Positions 1-7,270 of a stretch of 7,353 nt of DNA are shown here, piece after piece. Source of the DNA: Bacteroidaceae bacterium (GTDB lineage: Bacteria > Bacteroidota > Bacteroidia > Bacteroidales > Bacteroidaceae); NCBI GenBank assembly GCA_900769465.1, contig CAAGGT010000135.1:1-7353 (forward strand), given 5' to 3'. The notes beneath the pieces are model-generated. The model worked only from the letters and a program-made list of their open reading frames with translations, did not search any database and was not told the origin of the DNA. The translations under genes were made by a program, and so were the position numbers. The stretch's first letter is position 1. Each line of letters begins with the position of its first letter.

Positions 1-17
1 AAAAACACTTTACTACA

Positions 18-1187
18 ATGGCTAAACAAGCTGTAAAATTGGTATTTGACCGCAGAAAGAGAGTAGAAGCAACAGGTAAGGGAAATGTTGAGTTTATCAT
101 CCAACTTTCACGCCTTGCAGTCAAGAAAATCATCGTGGATTCAATGACACCCGAAGAGTGGGAGAACTACAAGGAAGCTCCTTTTCTTAAAAAGGAAATG
201 GAGAACTACCAAAAAATCGTCAATGCGATGCAACTGCTCGGTGAGGAAATGACTGTTGAGAATTTCAACAAGCATATCGGGGTAGATACACCGGTAAGAA
301 ATACCTCGAAGAAGAAATCAAAGGAGAGTATTGCAGAGACCAAAGACGAGCGTATAAATGAGAGTTTCCTCGATTTTATGCACGATGCTATCGTAAAAGA
401 GAAATCAGCAGCGACAACCAAACGGCAGAAATTCGTTGCTCTTGATGCTCTTCGCAGATGGGGTGGAATAGTGACATTCGCAGACATCTCCACAAAGAAA
501 TTGAGGGAGTACGATGCGTGGCTACGCGAAGATGGAACACGTACCGATGTGGCCGTAAACAACTATCACAAACGTACCAAGATGTATGTTAGGCAAGCAT
601 ACGAAAAAGGAATAATAGACAAGGACTATTATTCAATGGTGCATTTCCCTCGTGGCAAATGTAAGGAACGCAACCCACTCACGGAAGCAGAACTGATGAA
701 ACTTCGTACAGTGGAACTGCCACAAAGGGAAGCTCGTGTACGCGACTTGTTCATCTTCTCGGCATACACAGGACTTGCATTTTGTGATGCACAGGCCTTT
801 GACTTCTTCACGATGACAGAACAGCGAGGCGATATGTTCTACATTGACGGCTCAAGAATGAAAACAGGTACAAAATTCTATACACCGATTTTGCCACCTG
901 CAATGGAAGTTCTCAAACGCTACAACTTTGAACTGCCGAAGATAAGCAACCAAAAGGGCAATGATTATTTGAGGATAGTAAAGTCAATAGCCGGCATACG
1001 CAAGCCACTGACTTTCCACGTTGCCCGACACTCATTCGCAACCTTGAGCCTTTCGCACGATGTGCCTATAGAAAAGGTCGCACGAATGTTAGGACACACC
1101 GATATCAAGACTACACAGATATACGCGAAAATCCTAAAATCTACAATTGAAAACTATGCTACAGAATTGAGCAGAGCAATCATTTGA
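18..1187 (+). CDS. Tyrosine recombinase / phage integrase, IntDOT-like Bacteroidota type
   Basis: Site-specific recombinase that would cut and rejoin DNA at attachment or inversion sites through a phosphotyrosine intermediate. Residues 1-90 look like an arm-type DNA-binding domain (KLVFDRR near the start, TPEEW at 44-48), about 113-205 are the SAM-like core-binding domain, and 220-385 are catalytic. Visible catalytic residues are K282 (beta-hairpin lysine in MKTGTKF), H334 and R337 in FHVARHSFAT, H360 in MLGHTD and the nucleophile Y369 in QIYAKI. The first arginine is missing: the usual TGLR is TGLA, with A254. IntDOT of CTnDOT also lacks it, so this does not by itself mean an inactive enzyme. 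Length (389 aa) is normal for the family. ATG at 18 is the first in-frame start seen, but the frame is open to the window edge. No Shine-Dalgarno is visible. Whether it is the prophage integrase or a DNA invertase cannot be told from the sequence. Confidence 0.95.
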   Translation: MAKQAVKLVFDRRKRVEATGKGNVEFIIQLSRLAVKKIIVDSMTPEEWENYKEAPFLKKEMENYQKIVNAMQLLGEEMTVENFNKHIGVDTPVRNTSKKKSKESIAETKDERINESFLDFMHDAIVKEKSAATTKRQKFVALDALRRWGGIVTFADISTKKLREYDAWLREDGTRTDVAVNNYHKRTKMYVRQAYEKGIIDKDYYSMVHFPRGKCKERNPLTEAELMKLRTVELPQREARVRDLFIFSAYTGLAFCDAQAFDFFTMTEQRGDMFYIDGSRMKTGTKFYTPILPPAMEVLKRYNFELPKISNQKGNDYLRIVKSIAGIRKPLTFHVARHSFATLSLSHDVPIEKVARMLGHTDIKTTQIYAKILKSTIENYATELSRAII

Positions 1188-2991
1188 CCTTGTAGAATAC
1201 CCCTTTCAATAACTGCGACATTCCGTTTTCTGTGAATGTTGCAGTTATTTTTTCACACAAATACCTCTGTCCTTTGATGTAGAACAGAGTGCGAGGATTT
1301 GGTATTTCATCTGCCAGGAACGAAAAGGAGTATTTGACCGATGTGTCAATCTCATACTTTATTGTTTCTTCCTCAAACTTGCCTCTATCCTTTAAGCGGA
1401 GCGACATATTTTTCTCATAATATTTTTGCTCTCCGATAGTAGTAACCGTGTCTATTATCGGAAAAGGATAGAAATATTGATTGAGTAAATGCCCATCCCA
1501 AAAACCAAGATAGAGCTTATCGTAAAACTCCGTTCTTCCCTCTTTCTCACCTTGCAGGAGATTATTCACCACACCCAGCTGCTGTCCTGATGCGTTCCAA
1601 CCGTTATTGTCATTGGTATGCTGATAATCCTCTTCCGTTGCCTCCTTTTCCTCAAATTCCGGCACATCAAGGTATATGCACCAATTATTGCCCTCCAGGT
1701 TGTCTATCCACACAGGCACACATTTAAGCTCTATCATTTCCGCATTTTCATCTTTGTTGATGATACGCGGACCGAAAGAGTTTACCGGCATAAGGTGATA
1801 CAACTGCTTCCACCAAACAAAATCGCCTGTCATTTTACGGCAGTAAACACAACGAAGAACGAAATAAGTATTCACATCCTTTACATAAAATATCTTGTTT
1901 ACCCTGTTTATGCAACTTTCGTGTTCATACCACAAGAAACCTCTACCGTCCACATCCTCAATGTAAGTGTGAAAGTAATATTCGAGCTCCCCCATATCGG
2001 GGAACTCCATAATATCACGGCTATTCTCCTTAATGAACCACTCGCACGAGTATGCTTGCCACGCTTGATGGTCGCAATCCGCAAACTGCATATTCACCTG
2101 CTCAAAGTAGGTGCAGCCATTATCTTTTGCGACATCGGCCGTGTAGCTATCTACCACCTTGTCAATGGTGGCCGGAGCGAGTGAAGCAATATCATTCTTC
2201 GCAAACTCAAACTTTATATGCTGTGCCTTGTGGTCGATGATGAAATCACCGCCCAACAAGTAACCTATCTGCTCGAAGAACTCCGTAAGCGACCAATGAG
2301 GCAGTATAGACTCCCAATAACAATTATCCCAAGCATAAGGCAGAGCATTGCATATAATAAGGTACTTATAAGGAGTATTCTCAATCTCCTTTAGGTCCAC
2401 TGAATACTGCACATCACTGCATATTAACCTTATTATATATAAGAGATACGGCTGACACGAAACACCCTTAACATCACTTGCCCACTGCCAATCAGCACCT
2501 GTAGAAGCCTTGTAGAGATTGTTCTGCACATTACCGCTGGAGTTATTCACCCACGGAAGAGCAACAAAATTCTGGTCGCGGTCAATACCCCGCCAATAGT
2601 CATAAGGAGAACCCGGCCGGGCAGGAGAATACGAGCCTAAATCCAATTCATTGATGTAGATTTCATCAAAGGTAATATCATAGTTCTGCACGCTACGCCC
2701 TTCAAGGAACTGTGTCTTTACCTCACTTTCCGAAATGCTCGTAACGGTAATAATACCCTCACGACGGAACTTCTTGTCTATAATGGTACAATCAAAATTC
2801 ACCTGTTTCTTGTCAATGTCCGTGCGATGAATATTGCCGAATATTGCGATATTCTCACTGCACCCTTTCAGTGGAAAGGTAATTGACAATGTGTAGGAGT
2901 CCGAACCTGTGAAGTGCCTGTTCTCGGCCACGAATTGAAACGAAGAGCCTTTCTTGATATAAGCCGGCTTGCCATTTATAAATATCTGCAT
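1180..2991 (-). CDS. Putative phage tail-tip / hub-like protein (603 aa)
   Basis: A structural tail protein is the likely role because the gene directly follows the tape measure gene and its start overlaps that stop (TAATG). In long-tailed phages this slot usually holds distal-tail or hub proteins. The N-terminus (MQIFINGKPA, then SYTLSITFPL at 32-41) and C-terminus (TLFYIKGQRYLCEKI at 568-582, ending KGVFYKVK) resemble conserved ends of proteins found after tape measures in Bacteroidales prophages, as I remember them. Residues ~229-263 (HWSLTEFFEQIGYLLGG, then IIDHKAQHIKFEF) look like the helix-plus-strand element of hub-type domains. There is no signal peptide, no clear membrane segment and no enzymatic motif. 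It is rich in Trp (about 16) and Cys (about 15, including CVYC at 381-384), unusual for a tail protein. Its last codons overlap the convergent recombinase by 8 bp and contain that gene's terminator. The coding call is firm; the function is inferred from position and style. Confidence 0.65.
   Translation of the reverse strand: MQIFINGKPAYIKKGSSFQFVAENRHFTGSDSYTLSITFPLKGCSENIAIFGNIHRTDIDKKQVNFDCTIIDKKFRREGIITVTSISESEVKTQFLEGRSVQNYDITFDEIYINELDLGSYSPARPGSPYDYWRGIDRDQNFVALPWVNNSSGNVQNNLYKASTGADWQWASDVKGVSCQPYLLYIIRLICSDVQYSVDLKEIENTPYKYLIICNALPYAWDNCYWESILPHWSLTEFFEQIGYLLGGDFIIDHKAQHIKFEFAKNDIASLAPATIDKVVDSYTADVAKDNGCTYFEQVNMQFADCDHQAWQAYSCEWFIKENSRDIMEFPDMGELEYYFHTYIEDVDGRGFLWYEHESCINRVNKIFYVKDVNTYFVLRCVYCRKMTGDFVWWKQLYHLMPVNSFGPRIINKDENAEMIELKCVPVWIDNLEGNNWCIYLDVPEFEEKEATEEDYQHTNDNNGWNASGQQLGVVNNLLQGEKEGRTEFYDKLYLGFWDGHLLNQYFYPFPIIDTVTTIGEQKYYEKNMSLRLKDRGKFEEETIKYEIDTSVKYSFSFLADEIPNPRTLFYIKGQRYLCEKITATFTENGMSQLLKGVFYKVK
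1208..1253 (+). terminator. Intrinsic terminator of the recombinase gene, inside the opposing tail gene
   Basis: Twenty bases after the recombinase stop there is an inverted repeat. Arm 1208-1223 (AATAACTGCGACATTC) pairs with 1234-1249 (GAATGTTGCAGTTATT) over 16 bp with one G-U wobble (1217/1240) and a 10-base loop. It runs into a T6 tract at 1248-1253. This is a Rho-independent terminator for plus-strand transcription. On the minus strand the wobble becomes an A-C mismatch and the stem is followed by GAAAGGGG, not a T tract, so it should work in one direction only. The same bases encode residues ~581-595 of the minus-strand 603-aa protein. Confidence 0.85.
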
Positions 2992-2993
2992 TA
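2989..2993 (-). promoter_or_regulatory. TAATG stop-start overlap between tape measure and hub-like genes
   Basis: Read on the minus strand, the tape measure stop TAA (2993-2991) and the next start ATG (2991-2989) share one A. The bases before it (CACCTAAATCAAGACGA) contain no Shine-Dalgarno. The overlap indicates one transcript and probably coupled translation by terminating ribosomes, and it fixes the start of the 603-aa protein. Confidence 0.75.
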
Positions 2994-5900
2994 TCGTCTT
3001 GATTTAGGTGTTTTGTTTCTTATCAGTTTATCGTACTCGTCTTGTGCTTGCTTGATACCATAATCGCCCGTAACGGTGTTTATCGTAACGAATGGCTCTT
3101 CCAAGCGTTCATACAATTTGCGTATTGTAGAGGAAAGTTCCGTGTCGGGCTTCTGCTCCAGCTCGGATCTTTCCACAATAACGCGAACCTCGCTCTGCTG
3201 TCTTGCAGCAACCATAGGTGCGGTAATTGAACGGGAGACATCACCGGCACGGAGCGATGAAATGGTATTTGTCCGTTGTGCCTTGTCGAGTGCCTCTATC
3301 ATAGGCCGTGCGACGGGCGATGCCAACAACTTCTGCGAAGCCACCCACTCACCGGCATGTACCACACCTGCCACCTCGTCGGGCTTGCCAGGCTTGGTAA
3401 AACCACCCTGCATATATCCTTGTGTCTCCGAAGCCTTTTGCTGTTGCTTGATAGTGGCTATTTGGATAGCACCTGCTGCTATCGCCATTGCAGCTGCAAT
3501 AGGAGCAAGGATATAACCGACAATAGGAATAGCTGCTGCCGAACCGAACGCTGACAGTGCGTTCTGTGCAGTCTGCGCTACAGCTTGCATCACCTGCATT
3601 GCAAACATCTTCTTGTTTGCCTCGTTTTTGAGTTTGGCTATCTCCTTCTGTTTCTGCTCCTCTAATTTCTTCACCTTATAGGTGTTGCCCTCTGCCATTG
3701 ATATTTCCTTGTCGTAACGGCTTTCAATGGCTGCTGTCTGGATTTCAAGCTCTGCCTCTATGAGCGACGACAAGCCACTGAAGATAGCCGACATTCCCGA
3801 CAAAAGAGTATCAACAGAACCTGTGATAGCCTCGCCACCGTCGCTATTCAGCCACTCTGCACTGCGAAGGATAAAGTTCTTGTTCTCCTCTTCGGAGAGC
3901 AAGCCGTATTTCTTCTGCAATGCCAACTTGGCCTTTTCGTAAGTTTCATCAATGCGTAACTTCTCTGCCGCATTGTTACCTGCTGCAAGAATTTCAGCAT
4001 CATAGACAATCTTCAAATTGGCTATATCAGCATCGTACAAAGCTCTGTTCTCTGCCGGAGAATTGCCGAAATACTCTTTCTTTAGCCTTGCAAGCTCCTG
4101 TTGGTGTGCCTTTTCTGCTGTTTCAGCCTCACGCTGTCGCTTCTGCTGGTCGGCTATGAGCTTGTCCTGATACCTTGCATTTGCCTGAACATACTCCTGT
4201 GAACCCTCCTCGAATATCTGTGTCATCTTACGCAGATGTTCAAGTTCTGCCAACTCTGTTGCAGCCTGGTACTCCTCCAAAGAAATTGCACCGTCGATGT
4301 ACCGTTGCTTCTCAATAGCCAACAGAGAATTGTATCTCTCTTCCTCCTGCTCTTTGGCAGTCTGTATAGCCTCTTTGCTACGTTCCTCGGCAAAGCCGTT
4401 CTCCTGCTCCTGCTTCTTTTTGAGAGCTTCGTAATAATTGGCCTCAATACCCAAACGCTCCGTTGCAGTAAGGTCTGTATGCTTCAACTGCTTTTGGTGA
4501 TACTCGATAGCAATATCCTGCATACGCAAGGTGTATTGCTCATAGTTCTTCTCACCCTTTGCGTAAGCAATGCGGTTGAGTGCTTCCTCTCGTTCTCGCC
4601 AAGCGTTTTCAGCTGTAAACTTATCTTCCGTGTCGCCACCATCCGGCTCAATAATAATAGGGTCAGGATTTGGGTTCATCGCATCGCTGACTATTCGGGC
4701 AGAAACATTGTACTTCTTTTCCAATGTAGCATTTGCATTCTCAAGTAGAGCTCTTTTCTCCTTGAGCCTTGCGAGGTCTGCTTCTGCCTGTTCTCGTGCT
4801 TCTGTAGCCTCAATCAATTCGTCCGATTGGTCGTCCGTCTCTACCCATAACTTCGCTGCTGCATCAGTGGAATTGCCAGCTTCTGCTGCTGTAAGGTTGT
4901 AGATGTCTTTTGCATCTCGATATGCTCTATCAGCATTACGTTCCCTCTCTCTTGCAGCTGCAAGTGTCGCTTCTGCTGCTTCAATCTGCGGCTCAAGGTC
5001 AAGCAACTGTGATTCGTTTTCCTCAATCTTCTGCTGTGCAGCTCTTGCCCTTGCTACATCAAGAATTGAATTGCATAACAGGTCATACTGTGTTCTTGCG
5101 TTGCCGACCAATATAGCTTCCTTATCAAGATTGCCGAAATATGCCGGGTAAAGTTCTTGCAACTTGGTAGCATATTTCACTCTGTCATCACGGCTTTGGT
5201 TCTCATCGGTGGCAGCCTCATAAAGGGCATTAAGCCTCTTTATCTCTTCTCTTGAAAACTCCGCACTTGCAGCATCAATATCTACGACACTTCTCTTGAA
5301 ACGTTCATTCTCTTCGCGTAACTCCAGCTCCCTCTGTTTAGCATCTTTCATCTTATTGTTCCAAGTGATGAAAAGGCCTATCGCTGTAGTAATTGCAGAA
5401 ATGATAAGACCAATCACATTCTTCTTCATCGCGGCATCAAATGCCTTTACTGTAGTCGTTGCTTTCTGTACCTGCCCTGTCAATCCATAATAAGCCACCT
5501 TCAACAAGGTAATTGCCGGGCGAAGAGCTGAAACAAGTGCGGTTGTAACCTTTGTGGTAGTATTCCACAAAGCCTGTGCTATAGCACTTGCTTTCACTGC
5601 AATGGTGTATGATGCATAAGCAGCTGCAAGAGTCAATATCTCGCCCTTGTACTTTATGAAGAAATCAACCATTACACTTAATGCCTTCAGCAGAAGTGTG
5701 GTCGATGACATTATATGCGACATTACAGGCTGTAACTTCTCGCCAAGTTCAACGGCCATTTCCTTTACTCGCTTGCGTGCCTTGTCAAGCCCTGCTTGAA
5801 CAGTAGTGTTCTGCACATTGAACTCCTTTGTTACCGATGTAGCCTCCTCAAAAGCACTGTTCGCCACAACCTGCTGCTGTCGTACCATATCAATGTTACC

Positions 5901-7136
5901 TGCAAGAGCTGAAATCACAGCCGAAGCCCTTGCACCCTCTTCGCCCATATCGCGGAACACGGGAGCAAGCACGTCCATACCGCCCAGTTCCTTCATTCTC
6001 TCCAGGAGCATAAGCAATCCCTCATTAGTGGAGCGCTTCAATGCGGCATTGAACTCTTGTAGGTCAAGGCCTGTTGCCCTCGCTATCTTCTCCGTGTCCT
6101 TAAATAGGTTCATCACCAATTTAGACATCGCTGTTGCAGACATTTCCACTGCCTGACCTTGCGAGTCAAGTACAGCTGCAAAGCCCATAATCTGCGGAAT
6201 GGTAAGCCCTGCTTGCGCTCCCACACCTGCAAGGCGTTGAGCAAATTGTGCGAGATACGGAGCCGATGCGGTGCAGTTCTGCGACAGCTCATTTATCACA
6301 GAGCCGACGGCAAGCAATGAGCGTTCAGTGCCGAGTCGTGCTTCATCACCGAATATGCTCGTCAATTTTGACAGTGTCAAAGTTGCACCATCGCCGAGGT
6401 CGTCAAGTGCCACATTTATTTGGTCTGCGGCACGTATAAACCCAAGAACATCCTCTTGCGAGGTCTTGCCGAGTCGTCCTGCTTCCTGTGCAAGCTGGTT
6501 CAATCCCTCACGAGAGGTACGAGTGTCCATTTTCTTGAACTCTTCGTTCAGTTTCTCCACCTCTTCAGCAGTCATTCCCGTAAACTTGCGTACAGATGCC
6601 ATTTCTGCATCCATTTCCGCGTAAGCGTTCACAGCGGAGCGACCTGCCATAACCAAACCCGTAACAGCTGCTGCACCTGCTGCAATGGTCGTCTGCCAAT
6701 CATTCATTTTTCGGTTAAAGCGTTCCCAAAAGGTTTCGCTTTCCCGAAGTTCCTTGTTTACATTGTCAATCTCCTTGCGTACTGCCTTTATGTGCCGGCA
6801 CTGCCTTTCCCAAGCCTCACTGCCTCGTTCAAGTGTGTTGAGTTGCTTTTCAAGAGTGCGAAGAGTCTTTTGCAGTTCCTTCGGCGAAGCCTTATCAAGT
6901 CGCTTCATCACTTCAGCCACTTGCTCGGTTGCAGACTCCATTTCCCGGATTTGTCGCTGTGTATTCTTCAGCTCCTTTCTCAACTTTGAGAGGTCGGTTT
7001 TCTGTCCCTCGCTTGCAGCTTTTGCTATTGCGTTCTGCAAGTCAAAAGCCCTCTTTTTCAGTTCATCGAGTACCTTTTTCGGCTCCTCGCCATTCATTTG
7101 AAGATTGACGGTCGCATTTGTTGTATAATCACTCAT
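2991..7136 (-). CDS. Phage tail tape measure protein (TP901-like core)
   Basis: Sets tail length during assembly and occupies the tail tube lumen. Residues 1-145 are charged coiled coil; ~150-460 match the TP901-type tape measure core (AVNAYAEMDAEMASVRKFTG, LNQLAQEAGRLGKTS, GARASAVISALAGN). Hydrophobic helices lie at ~499-523 and ~573-592. A segment with YPAYFGNLDKE (663-673) is, from memory, typical of Bacteroidales tape measures. Residues ~690-1080 are mainly Glu/Lys/Ala coiled coil, broken by a Pro/Asp linker at 820-838. A long Ala/Ile hydrophobic stretch (~1190-1228) precedes the C-terminal GGFT...AGVVHAGEW motif (1244-1264) and a basic tail (KTPKSRR). ATG at 7136 is secure: an in-frame TAA lies 9 bases upstream (7146-7148) and the next Met is residue 14. 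The leader is A-rich with no Shine-Dalgarno. At 1381 aa it suits a tail of about 200 nm. The frame is intact. Confidence 0.95.
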   Translation of the reverse strand: MSDYTTNATVNLQMNGEEPKKVLDELKKRAFDLQNAIAKAASEGQKTDLSKLRKELKNTQRQIREMESATEQVAEVMKRLDKASPKELQKTLRTLEKQLNTLERGSEAWERQCRHIKAVRKEIDNVNKELRESETFWERFNRKMNDWQTTIAAGAAAVTGLVMAGRSAVNAYAEMDAEMASVRKFTGMTAEEVEKLNEEFKKMDTRTSREGLNQLAQEAGRLGKTSQEDVLGFIRAADQINVALDDLGDGATLTLSKLTSIFGDEARLGTERSLLAVGSVINELSQNCTASAPYLAQFAQRLAGVGAQAGLTIPQIMGFAAVLDSQGQAVEMSATAMSKLVMNLFKDTEKIARATGLDLQEFNAALKRSTNEGLLMLLERMKELGGMDVLAPVFRDMGEEGARASAVISALAGNIDMVRQQQVVANSAFEEATSVTKEFNVQNTTVQAGLDKARKRVKEMAVELGEKLQPVMSHIMSSTTLLLKALSVMVDFFIKYKGEILTLAAAYASYTIAVKASAIAQALWNTTTKVTTALVSALRPAITLLKVAYYGLTGQVQKATTTVKAFDAAMKKNVIGLIISAITTAIGLFITWNNKMKDAKQRELELREENERFKRSVVDIDAASAEFSREEIKRLNALYEAATDENQSRDDRVKYATKLQELYPAYFGNLDKEAILVGNARTQYDLLCNSILDVARARAAQQKIEENESQLLDLEPQIEAAEATLAAARERERNADRAYRDAKDIYNLTAAEAGNSTDAAAKLWVETDDQSDELIEATEAREQAEADLARLKEKRALLENANATLEKKYNVSARIVSDAMNPNPDPIIIEPDGGDTEDKFTAENAWREREEALNRIAYAKGEKNYEQYTLRMQDIAIEYHQKQLKHTDLTATERLGIEANYYEALKKKQEQENGFAEERSKEAIQTAKEQEEERYNSLLAIEKQRYIDGAISLEEYQAATELAELEHLRKMTQIFEEGSQEYVQANARYQDKLIADQQKRQREAETAEKAHQQELARLKKEYFGNSPAENRALYDADIANLKIVYDAEILAAGNNAAEKLRIDETYEKAKLALQKKYGLLSEEENKNFILRSAEWLNSDGGEAITGSVDTLLSGMSAIFSGLSSLIEAELEIQTAAIESRYDKEISMAEGNTYKVKKLEEQKQKEIAKLKNEANKKMFAMQVMQAVAQTAQNALSAFGSAAAIPIVGYILAPIAAAMAIAAGAIQIATIKQQQKASETQGYMQGGFTKPGKPDEVAGVVHAGEWVASQKLLASPVARPMIEALDKAQRTNTISSLRAGDVSRSITAPMVAARQQSEVRVIVERSELEQKPDTELSSTIRKLYERLEEPFVTINTVTGDYGIKQAQDEYDKLIRNKTPKSRR
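3345..3407 (-). other. Tape measure C-terminal GGF...AGVVHAGEW motif
   Basis: Residues 1244-1264 carry Gly-Gly-Phe-Thr, a Gly/Pro turn, then AGVVHAGEW. A glycine-rich turn followed by an 'AGxVHxGEW/Y' element recurs near the C-terminus of many tape measure proteins, directly after a long hydrophobic segment, as here. It supports the family call and shows that the C-terminal end is intact rather than truncated. Its molecular role is not established as far as I know. Confidence 0.6.
3903..4547 (-). repeat. Three degenerate coiled-coil modules inside the tape measure protein
   Basis: Residues ~864-912, ~949-1000 and ~1029-1078 share a pattern at protein level. Each has an early Tyr in an acidic helix (Y868, Y956, Y1034), a helix rich in Ala, Ile, Leu and charged residues, a short turn (KHTDLTATE, FEEGSQE, AAGNNAAE), then a second helix with a Tyr 32-34 residues after the first (Y902, Y989, Y1066), ending in a Lys/Gln-rich stretch. 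Identity is low and no DNA repeat is visible, so this is old duplication or a shared heptad-like design. Changes in module number would alter tail length. Confidence 0.4.
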
Positions 7137-7270
7137 AGTTGTTTTTTATGCAAAAATGAGCCTGTTTTCCAGTGCCATAAAAGACAGATAAAACGACCAC
7201 TTCAGGCGATTTTTTCACTTTCCGAGAAAAGTTAAGGACTCAAAAAACCAACACGCCGAATATTAAGCAT
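7137..7270. other. Gene-free AT-rich leader upstream of the tape measure gene
   Basis: About 134 bases with stops in all frames and only minimal open frames: a 12-codon one starting at the ATG in TTAAATGCTTAA and a 10-codon one, MALENRLIFA, ending at 7146. It contains homopolymer A/T tracts but no convincing Bacteroidota promoter (TTTG near -33 with TAnnTTTG near -7). The closest -7 match on the minus strand is CATTTTTG, about 20 bases before the start codon, with no proper partner. A gap this long is unusual inside a packed phage tail operon, so a promoter or processing site here is possible but not shown. Confidence 0.4.

Noticed and set aside
1618..2184. 188-codon plus-strand open frame opposite the 603-aa gene
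   Set aside because: It is antisense to a well-supported gene, has a skewed His/Ile/Val-rich composition and resembles no protein I know; best explained as a shadow frame.
4236..4748. 170-codon plus-strand frame with many Leu and Phe, resembling a membrane protein
   Set aside because: Hydrophobicity is produced by antisense reading of charged codons of the tape measure coiled coil; no start context or partner gene.
4780..4990. Recurring 'cttctgctgct'-type strings suggesting a DNA repeat
   Set aside because: They reflect repeated Ala/Glu codons in the coiled coil, with no regular period or flanking structure.
6420..6989. 189-codon plus-strand open frame opposite the tape measure N-terminus
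   Set aside because: Its Leu/Ser/Phe/Cys-rich composition is what results from reading a Glu/Lys/Ala-rich coiled-coil gene backwards; no domain seen.
7146..7178. Ten-codon minus-strand frame (MALENRLIFA) ending 9 bases before the tape measure start, in the same frame
   Set aside because: Too short, no ribosome site, and an in-frame start by chance is likely; its TAA only serves to fix the tape measure start.
7137..7200. Possible promoter with CATTTTTG as a -7 box upstream of the tape measure gene
   Set aside because: The first base of TAnnTTTG is wrong and there is no TTTG at the right distance upstream; the match is no better than expected in AT-rich DNA.
7194..7215. Plus-strand T6 tract after a small CG-CC / GG-CG hairpin
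   Set aside because: The stem has only four pairs with a bulge, and no plus-strand gene lies upstream to terminate.
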